Shown: positions 52,664 through 59,543 of the stretch, piece by piece
Numbering within the stretch: the stretch's first letter is position 1
How the letters are laid out: each line of letters starts with the position of its first letter
Origin: an uncultured Lachnospiraceae bacterium
GTDB taxonomy: Bacteria > Bacillota > Clostridia > Lachnospirales > Lachnospiraceae
Assembly: GCA_947631505.1 (NCBI GenBank)
Contig: CANRLR010000049.1
Span: 1 to 59,543 of the forward strand
Length of the DNA stretch: 59,543 bases
Direction: 5' to 3'
Position numbers and translations under genes: made by a program
Notes under the pieces: generated by a model
The model's database searches: none
What the model was told of the DNA's origin: nothing
What the model saw: the letters and a program-made list of their open reading frames with translations, nothing else

Positions 52664-54430
52664 ATGGAGGAAATGATTACAAGAATTAGGAAAAGTCAGG
52701 CTTTAACAGTATTACACATTTTGATTTATGCTTCAGCAATACTGTTCTCAGCATCATATTTCTTTCTCATTCATCTGATGAGTTTTGAAATTGTGAAATA
52801 CATTTTTATTGTATTGATGCTCGTTATACTGATTGGAATGGCACGGATTTTTCATCAAAAAGAGATGTCTTTGGGGAAGGCATATAAGTTTGGCACGGTA
52901 TATTATGTTTTGCGCCTGCTTGTTGCGATTACGATGTTTTATTGGAAGCCGACAGATGTAGAGAAGATTATATGGCTTGTACTGATGATTCTCTTTGCAG
53001 TCGAATGTGTAGCGTTTACCGCTATGACGAATTTTGACAATATGGAGAAGCGCTTCTATTGTTATATTGCATTTACAGTAGGCTATGGTCTGATTTCCAT
53101 TATTCAGAAAATCAGCATGAAATATGCCGCAGAAATCACTACCGGTGAACTCATGAGAGGGCTGACTTTGACCTTGGTCAGTATTTTCGTCGTGGTTGCA
53201 CTTTGCGAATTTCTTATAACAGTCATTGAACATTTTGAGAGAAAGATGTATGCTCAGGATCGTGCTATGTCGGATTTGAATGACGCCAATGATGCTCTTC
53301 AGGCTCAGCAGAAAGAAATTGAAAAGGTAAATGAAAAACTGGGAACTCAGAAAATTGAGTTACAGGCAGCAAATAAGAAAATTAACCGTTCTCATGATGA
53401 GATGTCGGTACAGAATGAGATTTCTTCTCATATTGCAGCATCTTTGGATAAAGATGATTTATCGGCACAGGTTACGAAAGTGCTGCAGGTTCGTTTGGAT
53501 TTAGATATGGTCGTGATTATTTTAGAAGAGGATAACAGCCTTTTAGCACCGGGTGAAGAACCAAAAGGACGTTATGTGGCAATGAGCACATGTCTTGGAG
53601 AGTCCTTTGAGCAGGCAATCCGAAAATCGGTGGAAGAAACAGATCTTAAAGAGATTCTGGCATTAGACAGGACCTACATACAGAATTCTGAAACGGAAGC
53701 GGTCAAGTTCTTTAAATATCTGGCTGACGAACAGGAATTACCATCTTTGATCTGTCTGCCGATTGTGAAACAGGAAGAACGGCTCGGTACTTTGTTTGTG
53801 GGTAAGAAAAAAGAGAATGCGTTTATGGATGGCCGTGCCTTTTATGAAAATATTGCCAGCCAGTTAAGTATTGGATTTTCCAATGCCCGGTTGTATGCAC
53901 AGATGAATGATATGGCAATCCGGGATGGCTTGACAAGAATTTACAACCGCCGTTATCTTAGTGACAGGCTGAATGTATATTTAGGTGAGGCAATGGTGAA
54001 AAAGGTCCCTGTTTCGCTGGCACTGTTTGACATTGATAAGTTTAAGATGGTGAATGATACATACGGACATCAGTGTGGTGATGAAGTAATCCGGTATGTG
54101 GCAACACTTTTGAACAAAGGAGCAATCAGCCACGGCGGTATGGCAGGACGGTATGGCGGAGAAGAGTTTGTCATTGCGTTTTTGGATAAAACACTGGAAG
54201 AAACGTATGAAATTGTAAAAGAGATTCATGAGCAGATTAAGAGCGAGCCGGTTGTTTATGGTGACAACAGGGTTGAGGTTCGTGCCAGTGCTGGAATAGC
54301 AAGCTATCCAAAGACCTGTTCTAATCCATCTGATCTTTTGACAAGAGCTGACTGGGCAATGTATCATTCAAAGAAAAATGGCCGCGACCAGATTACGATT
54401 GACAGTGACCAAATTACGGATAAAATGTAA
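52664..54430 (+). CDS. Membrane diguanylate cyclase (GAF-GGDEF)
   Basis: 588 aa. About six N-terminal transmembrane helices (to residue about 185), a coiled coil (DANDALQAQQKEIEKVNEKL), a GAF-like domain, and a GGDEF domain with DGLTRIYNRRYLSDR and the active-site loop RYGGEEFVIAF. It should make cyclic di-GMP from two GTP. The place of the inhibitory RxxD site holds ISHG, so product inhibition is probably lost. TAAGGAGGTAT lies upstream; it follows the FtsA-like gene by 15 bp. Confidence 0.9.
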   Translation: MEEMITRIRKSQALTVLHILIYASAILFSASYFFLIHLMSFEIVKYIFIVLMLVILIGMARIFHQKEMSLGKAYKFGTVYYVLRLLVAITMFYWKPTDVEKIIWLVLMILFAVECVAFTAMTNFDNMEKRFYCYIAFTVGYGLISIIQKISMKYAAEITTGELMRGLTLTLVSIFVVVALCEFLITVIEHFERKMYAQDRAMSDLNDANDALQAQQKEIEKVNEKLGTQKIELQAANKKINRSHDEMSVQNEISSHIAASLDKDDLSAQVTKVLQVRLDLDMVVIILEEDNSLLAPGEEPKGRYVAMSTCLGESFEQAIRKSVEETDLKEILALDRTYIQNSETEAVKFFKYLADEQELPSLICLPIVKQEERLGTLFVGKKKENAFMDGRAFYENIASQLSIGFSNARLYAQMNDMAIRDGLTRIYNRRYLSDRLNVYLGEAMVKKVPVSLALFDIDKFKMVNDTYGHQCGDEVIRYVATLLNKGAISHGGMAGRYGGEEFVIAFLDKTLEETYEIVKEIHEQIKSEPVVYGDNRVEVRASAGIASYPKTCSNPSDLLTRADWAMYHSKKNGRDQITIDSDQITDKM

Positions 54431-54481
54431 ATGCAGAGGTGGCAATGACATCTGGTAAGAGTGTTGTCATCGGAGGTGATT

Positions 54482-55276
54482 ATGCAATTATATAGTATCG
54501 CCAGTGGAAGCAGCGGAAACTGTAACTATATCGGCGAAGAAAATAAAGGCATTTTAATTGATGTGGGGATTAGCATGAAAAAAGTAAAGGCCGCTCTGGA
54601 AGAACAGAACCTTTCCCTCAATCAGATTGATGCGATATTTATAACCCACGAGCATACAGATCATATTAGTGGATTGGGACCTGTCTTACGGAAGTTCCCA
54701 ATCCCTGTTTATGCAACAGCGGATACGATACAGGCAATTTGGGAGAAGACAAATATGAATAATATTTCTCCTGATTTGTTTCACAGTATTTCTTCGGATG
54801 AGGAATTAGAAATAGAAGATATGATAGTCCGCCCATTTTCCATTTCTCATGATGCGGTCGACCCTGTCTGTTATACAGTAGAAAAAGCAGGAAAACGGAT
54901 TGGGGTAGCAACGGATATGGGAACCTATAATGATGTTATCATTGAGCATCTGGCTCAGTGTGATTCCCTTTTAATTGAGGCAAATCATGATATCAATATG
55001 CTTCAGGTCGGGCCTTATCCATATTCATTGAAAATGCGGATACTGGGTGATAAGGGTCATTTATCCAATGATGCTTCAGCAAGACTGATTAAAGAAATTC
55101 TTCATTCCGATCTGCAGCATATCTCTCTCGGACATCTGAGCAAGGAAAATAATTTTCCGGATCTGGCTTACCAGACCGTCCGCTATGAGCTGGAACAGAG
55201 TGAAACATGGAATAAGCTGGATACAGATTTGATGGTGGCAAATCGTGATATGCCATCCCGTCTGTTAAAAATATAA
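54482..55276 (+). CDS. MBL-fold hydrolase (YycJ/WalJ-like)
   Basis: 264 aa from ATG 54482 with CGGAGGTGATT 0-4 bp upstream. SIASGSSGNCNYIG at the start and the metal motif FITHEHTDHISGLG, later SISHDAVDPVCY, GVATDMG and GHLSNDAS, are those of the YycJ family of nuclease-like metallo-beta-lactamases. YycJ is linked to DNA repair and cell-wall signalling in Bacilli; the link here is inferred. Confidence 0.88.
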   Translation: MQLYSIASGSSGNCNYIGEENKGILIDVGISMKKVKAALEEQNLSLNQIDAIFITHEHTDHISGLGPVLRKFPIPVYATADTIQAIWEKTNMNNISPDLFHSISSDEELEIEDMIVRPFSISHDAVDPVCYTVEKAGKRIGVATDMGTYNDVIIEHLAQCDSLLIEANHDINMLQVGPYPYSLKMRILGDKGHLSNDASARLIKEILHSDLQHISLGHLSKENNFPDLAYQTVRYELEQSETWNKLDTDLMVANRDMPSRLLKI

Positions 55277-55292
55277 TCATTTAGGAGGCACT

Positions 55293-55565
55293 ATGAAGAA
55301 GACAATTATTACAGTAGTAGGAAAAGACAGTGTAGGAATTATTGCAAAAGTATGTACTTATTTGGCAGATAAGGGGATTAATATTCTTGATATATCCCAG
55401 ACGATAGTTGATGGATTTTTTAATATGATGATGATTGTAGATTTTGAATCTGTTGACCAGAAGTTCGTAGTAATTGCTGGAGAGTTGGAGAAAATGGGAG
55501 AGGAAATCGGTTGTGTTATCCGCGTGCAGCGGGAAGAAATTTTCGACAAAATGCATCGTCTTTAA
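55293..55565 (+). CDS. ACT-domain protein (UPF0237)
   Basis: 90 aa, a single ACT domain: TVVGKDSVGIIAKVCTYLAD, NILDISQTIVDGFFNMMMIV. UPF0237 proteins are found next to PFL/UPF0210 proteins, as here (gap 22 bp). ACT domains bind small ligands such as amino acids, so a regulatory partner role is likely. TTTAGGAGGC precedes the ATG. Confidence 0.9.
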   Translation: MKKTIITVVGKDSVGIIAKVCTYLADKGINILDISQTIVDGFFNMMMIVDFESVDQKFVVIAGELEKMGEEIGCVIRVQREEIFDKMHRL

Positions 55566-55587
55566 ACGCTAGGAGGAATACAATACT

Positions 55588-56952
55588 ATGATTAACATCA
55601 ATGAAGTCATTGAAACAAATAAAATGATTGAGAAAGAAAATCTGGATGTCCGCACTATTACGCTTGGTATCAGTCTTTTGGACTGCATTGATTCCGATCT
55701 GGATAAGCTCTGTGATAATGTTTATAAGAAAATTACATCAATGGCAAAAGATCTTGTTAGAACCGGTGAGGAAATCAGCATGGAATACGGTGTTCCGATT
55801 GTAAATAAGCGTATTTCCGTTACGCCAATTTCTTTAATTGGTGGTTCCGCCTGTCACTGTCCGGAAGATTTTGTTAAAATTGCGAAAGCGTTGGATCAGG
55901 CTGCCAAAGAGGTCGGGGTAAATTTCATTGGCGGTTATACGGCGTTAGTATCGAAGAAAATGACAGAGGCAGATAGAAATCTGATTCTGTCCATTCCTCA
56001 GGCATTGGCAGAGACAGAGTTTATATGCAGTTCCGTCAATGTCGGCTCTACAAAGACCGGACTTGATATGGATGCGATCCTCCTGATGGGCAATATGATA
56101 AAGATGACAGCAGAATTGACAGCAGACCGGGATTCCATCGGCTGTGCTAAACTGGTCGTATTTTGCAATGCACCGGATGATAATCCCTTTATGGCGGGAG
56201 CGTTCCATGGTGTTACAGAAGGAGATGCCGTCATCAATGTAGGTGTCAGTGGTCCGGGTGTTGTTAAAACGGCATTGGATGAGGTAAAAGGCAAAGATTT
56301 CAGTACCGTATGCGAGACAATTAAAAAGACAGCATTTAAGATTACCCGTGTTGGACAGTTAGTGGCTTATGAGGCTTCTAAGCGTTTGGGAGTTCCTTTT
56401 GGAATTATTGATTTGTCTTTGGCACCGACTCCGGCAGTAGGAGACAGTATTGCGGAAATTTTTGAAACTCTTGGGTTGGAGCGTGCTGGTGCACCGGGAA
56501 CTACAGCAGCACTGGCCATGTTAAATGATCAGGTGAAAAAGGGTGGTGTGATGGCATCTTCCTATGTAGGCGGATTGAGCGGTGCTTTTATTCCGGTCAG
56601 TGAAGATCAGGGAATGATTGATGCGGTAAATGAAGGGGCATTGACTTTGGAAAAACTGGAAGCTATGACCTGTGTATGCTCGGTAGGCTTGGATATGATT
56701 GCTGTTCCGGGGGATACAAAGGCAACTACCCTTGCTGGTATTATTGCAGATGAAATGGCAATCGGAATGGTCAATCAGAAAACAACGGCAGTCCGCCTGA
56801 TTCCGGCACAGGGCAAAAAAGAGGGGGATACGGTAGAGTTTGGCGGCCTTCTCGGTTATGCACCGATTATGCCGGTCAATCGTTTTTCCTGTGATGATTT
56901 TATTACCAGAACAGGAAGAATTCCAGCACCGATACACAGTTTTAAAAATTAA
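55588..56952 (+). CDS. PFL family protein (UPF0210/DUF711)
   Basis: 454 aa. [40 protein letters not shown] and [19 protein letters not shown] match UPF0210. Structure relatives resemble pyruvate formate-lyase, but the family has no proven reaction. It pairs with the ACT protein upstream. GCTAGGAGGAAT lies before the ATG. Length normal. Confidence 0.92.
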   Translation: MININEVIETNKMIEKENLDVRTITLGISLLDCIDSDLDKLCDNVYKKITSMAKDLVRTGEEISMEYGVPIVNKRISVTPISLIGGSACHCPEDFVKIAKALDQAAKEVGVNFIGGYTALVSKKMTEADRNLILSIPQALAETEFICSSVNVGSTKTGLDMDAILLMGNMIKMTAELTADRDSIGCAKLVVFCNAPDDNPFMAGAFHGVTEGDAVINVGVSGPGVVKTALDEVKGKDFSTVCETIKKTAFKITRVGQLVAYEASKRLGVPFGIIDLSLAPTPAVGDSIAEIFETLGLERAGAPGTTAALAMLNDQVKKGGVMASSYVGGLSGAFIPVSEDQGMIDAVNEGALTLEKLEAMTCVCSVGLDMIAVPGDTKATTLAGIIADEMAIGMVNQKTTAVRLIPAQGKKEGDTVEFGGLLGYAPIMPVNRFSCDDFITRTGRIPAPIHSFKN

Positions 56953-56988
56953 TATCTTGTCGGCTGGGACGAGGAAAAGAGGTTTACT

Positions 56989-57534
56989 ATGTTAGAAAAA
57001 TTTAAGATTCTTGGGAAGAAAAAAGAATATGAAGGACATATCGTAGACTTTTATTCCTATGATATGGAGGTGCCGAATGGAAACCGTGTGACTTGGGACA
57101 TTATTGAACACAAGGGAGCAGCGGCAATTCTTCCTGTGGACAGAGAGGGGAAAATTATACTGGTGCGGCAGTACCGTGGTGCCATTGATGATTTTCTCTT
57201 AGAAATTCCGGCAGGCGGCAGAGATAGTGTCGAGGAAGATTTTAAAGTTTGTGCGGCACGGGAACTGGAAGAGGAAATTGGTTACCGCTCTGAGCAGATT
57301 CATCATTTGCTGGATTATCATTCAGCGGCCGCATATACCAGTGAAAAAATAGGAATTTATTATACGGAAGAGTTGATTCCGTCCAGTCAGCATTTGGATG
57401 AAAATGAGTTTGTTCAAATTGAGCGGTATACACTGGATGAACTTACAGAAATGATTTTTGAGGGGAAGATAACGGATGGTAAAACGATTGCCGCTGTTAT
57501 GACCTATAAAGCACTAAAAAACAAAGAAAAGTAG
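56989..57534 (+). CDS. nudF: ADP-ribose pyrophosphatase (NUDIX)
   Basis: 181 aa. The Nudix box AGGRDSVEEDFKVCAAREL then EEEIGY follows a beta-rich N-terminus (VTWDIIEHKGAAAILPVDRE). ADP-ribose-type Nudix proteins cleave ADP-ribose to AMP and ribose 5-phosphate. A spoIIM gene follows, as in Bacillus (nudF near spoIIM), supporting the name. AAAAGAGGTTT precedes the ATG. Confidence 0.9.
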   Translation: MLEKFKILGKKKEYEGHIVDFYSYDMEVPNGNRVTWDIIEHKGAAAILPVDREGKIILVRQYRGAIDDFLLEIPAGGRDSVEEDFKVCAARELEEEIGYRSEQIHHLLDYHSAAAYTSEKIGIYYTEELIPSSQHLDENEFVQIERYTLDELTEMIFEGKITDGKTIAAVMTYKALKNKEK

Positions 57535-57610
57535 TATGAATGTTTTGAAGCATTCTCTCATAGTATGGAATATACTGGCTGACAAGCCAATCTTATGAGG
57601 GAGGGATAAC

Positions 57611-58165
57611 ATGTCATATCGCGAAGCAAACCGACGGGGAATGAAAGGATTTATACAAAAGATAATTCTTTTTTTCCTCGTCGGTTTTTTTGTAGGAGCT
57701 CTTTTTTATTATTTTTTTCAAAATTCCTTTTTGGGACTTAGTGAGCAGATGGAGCAGAATTCCAGACTGTGGGTATTGGAAAGTCACAAAAAATCGTATC
57801 AGTTTTTCTATGTCCTTTGGAATCATGGCAAATATTTTTTGCTGCTCTGGATTTTGTCGGTGAATCGGAAGGTCTGCCAATGGTATCAGAATATAATTAC
57901 TGTATATGCAGGAATCCGCCATGGATTTTTGGTATTATTTTTTGTCCTATCGAAAGGGGCGAAAGGGATTTTATTCTATTTTGCCAGTCTTTTCCCACAG
58001 GCATTCTTGTTTGTACCTGTTTATCTTTTCAGTTTTTTATGGATAAACGAAAGCAGACAGCGGGAACATGGAAAAGCGGTGGTTGGAATTCTTTTCCTGC
58101 TGTTCACGGCTGCCTGCCTGTTAGAGTCCAATGTAAATCTGGTAATTATGAGCAGATTATTGTAA
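57611..58165 (+). CDS. spoIIM: Stage II sporulation protein M-like
   Basis: 184 aa with about five transmembrane helices (IILFFLVGFFVGALFYYFF first). The order of helices, a short loop and RHGFLVLFFVLSKGAKGILF match SpoIIM, part of the DMP complex that dissolves septal wall during engulfment. GAGGGAGGGAT precedes the ATG. Its stop overlaps the - strand DAHP synthase gene by 9 bp. Confidence 0.8.
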   Translation: MSYREANRRGMKGFIQKIILFFLVGFFVGALFYYFFQNSFLGLSEQMEQNSRLWVLESHKKSYQFFYVLWNHGKYFLLLWILSVNRKVCQWYQNIITVYAGIRHGFLVLFFVLSKGAKGILFYFASLFPQAFLFVPVYLFSFLWINESRQREHGKAVVGILFLLFTAACLLESNVNLVIMSRLL

Positions 58166-59188
58166 ATGATTTGCGATTTTGTCGATTAACCGTTCCGTCT
58201 CTTCCCATCCGAGGCATGGATCGGTAATGGATTTACCAAATTCATGTTCATTTACTTTTTGGCATCCCGGAAGAAGATAACTTTCGACCATTACCCCCTT
58301 TACCAAGTCAGCAATCGCCGGATTTACCATACGGCTGTGCATTACTTCATCGACAATTCGAGGCTGTTCATAATATTTTTTGCCGGAATTGGAATGGTTT
58401 GCGTCTACGATACAAGCTGGATTTTTCAAGTCTAAGAGAGAATATTTCTCATGTAGACGTTCCAGATCTTCATAATGATAGTTCGGAATTGCCTGCCCAT
58501 GTTTATTTACAGCACCACGTAAAATGGTATGTGCCAGCGGGTTGCCATCGGTTGTTACTTCGTATCCGCGATATAAAAATGTGTGAGAGGCCTGAGCGGC
58601 AATACAGGAATTTAACATAACAGAAAAATCTCCGCTGGTAGGATTTTTCATACCGACCGGAACATCCATTCCACTGACTGTCATACGGTGCTGCTGGTCC
58701 TCAACAGAGCGGGCTCCCACTGCGACATAGGAGAGAATATCACTGATATAAGGATAATTCTCAGGATAGAGCATTTCGTCTGCGGCAAAAAGCCCCGTTT
58801 CAGCGATTGCACGCAAATGCATTTTACGCATAGCAATGAGACCTTCCATAAGGTCCGGTTCCTTCTCTGGGTCCGGCTGATGGACAATCCCCTTATATCC
58901 CTCACCGGTTGTTCGCGGTTTGTTCGTATAAATACGGGGAATAATTAAAATTTTGTCATCGACCTGTTCCTGTAATTTGGCAAGACGGTTAATATATTCA
59001 CAGACCGAGTCCTCGTGATCAGCGGAGCATGGTCCGATAATAACAAGAAACTTTTCGGATTCTCCGGTAATAATTGCTTTAATCTCTGCGTCCTTCTTTT
59101 CTTTTAATGCTTTCTGCTCCGCAGTAAGAGGATATAGCTCCTGTAATACTTCTGGAGATATAATTTCTTTTTCATAATGCATACTCAT
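58157..59188 (-). CDS. aroF: 3-deoxy-7-phosphoheptulonate synthase (class I)
   Basis: 343 aa from the ATG at 59188, where AAGGAGAATC is 8 bp upstream; a TTG further upstream has no site. IGPCSADHEDSVCEYINRLA, PRIYTNKPRTTGEGYKG, GARSVEDQQHRM and CIVDANHSNSGKKY are those of AroF/G/H-type enzymes. It joins PEP and erythrose 4-phosphate in the first step of aromatic amino-acid synthesis. A consensus promoter lies upstream. No attenuator was found. Confidence 0.94.
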   Translation of the reverse strand: MSMHYEKEIISPEVLQELYPLTAEQKALKEKKDAEIKAIITGESEKFLVIIGPCSADHEDSVCEYINRLAKLQEQVDDKILIIPRIYTNKPRTTGEGYKGIVHQPDPEKEPDLMEGLIAMRKMHLRAIAETGLFAADEMLYPENYPYISDILSYVAVGARSVEDQQHRMTVSGMDVPVGMKNPTSGDFSVMLNSCIAAQASHTFLYRGYEVTTDGNPLAHTILRGAVNKHGQAIPNYHYEDLERLHEKYSLLDLKNPACIVDANHSNSGKKYYEQPRIVDEVMHSRMVNPAIADLVKGVMVESYLLPGCQKVNEHEFGKSITDPCLGWEETERLIDKIANHLQ

Positions 59189-59223
59189 AATTCGATTCTC
59201 CTTTTCCTTCAACGTACCACGCT

Positions 59224-59252
59224 ATTTTACTCCTAATTGAGGAATCTGTCAA
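59224..59252 (-). promoter_or_regulatory. Sigma-A promoter of DAHP synthase
   Basis: On the - strand: TTGACA (59252-59247), 17 bp, TAAAAT (59229-59224). It lies 36 bp before the start codon. Confidence 0.8.
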
Positions 59253-59364
59253 ATTCACAATATGTACACAAATAAAACACATCTTTATCATAATTCAATC
59301 AAAAAATGAAAACATTTTTCCTATATTCTAAAAAGGAATATTATGTGAAAGTGAGGTTTCTATC

Positions 59365-59481
59365 TTGATTGAAGTAGAACATTTAGTAAAGCGCTATGGT
59401 GACCAGTATGCGGTAGACGATTTGAGCTTTACTGTTAATAAGGGACAGATTGTTGGATTTCTGGGGCCGAATGGTGCATAG
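59365..59481 (+). pseudogene. ABC transporter ATPase, truncated in Walker A
   Basis: From TTG 59365 (GTGAGG upstream) the frame reads IEVEHLVKRYGDQYAVDDLS and KGQIVGFLGPNGA, the start of an ABC-2-type drug/ion ATPase, then TAG. The break falls right after the Gly-Ala of GPNGAGKST; the Lys-Ser/Thr, Q-loop and signature are gone. The gene is disrupted by the sequence that follows. Confidence 0.85.
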
Positions 59482-59543
59482 ATTTATAGACAACTTTGCC
59501 TAAAGATTTGATACCAACACGCCGCTAATCGTTATACGGCGTT
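59482..59543. other. Start of an unrelated inserted element
   Basis: The sequence after the ABC break has no ABC-like reading. It contains an inverted pair ACGCCG/CGGCGT (59519-59542) with a 12-bp loop. It is probably the end of a mobile element or a rearranged segment; too short to name. Confidence 0.45.

Noticed and set aside
55266-55292. Riboswitch before the ACT-domain gene
   Set aside because: The gap to the MBL gene is only 16 bp and has just a ribosome site.

Overview
The window is a chromosomal segment of a low-to-moderate GC Firmicute, most likely a Lachnospiraceae-type Clostridia. The evidence is the polA-coaE-(FtsA-like)-MBL-ACT/PFL-nudF-spoIIM gene order, a sporulation gene, strong AGGAGG-type ribosome sites and sigma-A TTGACA/TATAAT promoters. 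It holds most of a contractile-tailed (myovirus-type) prophage at 1 to about 36.3 kb, then ordinary housekeeping genes, and ends where another insertion cuts an ABC transporter gene inside its Walker A motif.

Prophage, all on the + strand. 1-12.1 kb is the early/replication module: a partial GDxNT-repeat protein, SNF2-type helicase, membrane-anchored lytic transglycosylase, HNH and VRR-NUC nucleases, HD-domain protein, Sak4-like ATPase, DUF669-type ssDNA-binding candidate, family-B-like DNA polymerase, primase-polymerase/SF3 helicase, and small zinc-ribbon or Cys-rich proteins around a methyltransferase remnant. An AT-rich block of GGTAACTGTT-type repeats (11.8-12.1 kb) is a candidate replication origin or operator. 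An ArpU/DUF1492-type regulator (12.1-12.5 kb) is followed by a late promoter with four helically phased CCTACA repeats and a terminator hairpin in the leader. The late operon follows: terS, terL, SPP1-type portal, a MuF protein carrying a zinc-metallopeptidase tail, GP20-like scaffold, major capsid protein, connectors, then a PBSX-like contractile tail set (sheath, tube, frameshifted chaperone, tape measure, LysM protein, CHAP-hub, baseplate proteins, fibre), holin and M15 endolysin. The integrase and repressor are not in the window. The major capsid gene has an in-frame UGA at codon 22, so the prophage may be defective or use reinitiation/readthrough. The right end has an orphaned, truncated peptidoglycan-binding domain that marks the phage/host junction.

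Host part (36.4-59.3 kb): cardiolipin synthase; ruvAB; zapA; U32 peptidase-family protein; a SEDS protein with its class B PBP partner; a two-domain polyphosphate:AMP phosphotransferase; tRNA-Leu(CAA) behind a consensus promoter; polA-coaE; an FtsA-like protein with a long C-terminal extension; a membrane GGDEF protein; a YycJ-like MBL hydrolase; an ACT-domain regulator with its PFL/UPF0210 partner; ADP-ribose pyrophosphatase; SpoIIM; and, on the - strand, DAHP synthase. At 59.4 kb an ABC-transporter ATPase gene starts but breaks after Gly-Ala of GPNGAGKST and runs into unrelated sequence.

All functional calls come from motif and family recognition by reading. No database search was run.
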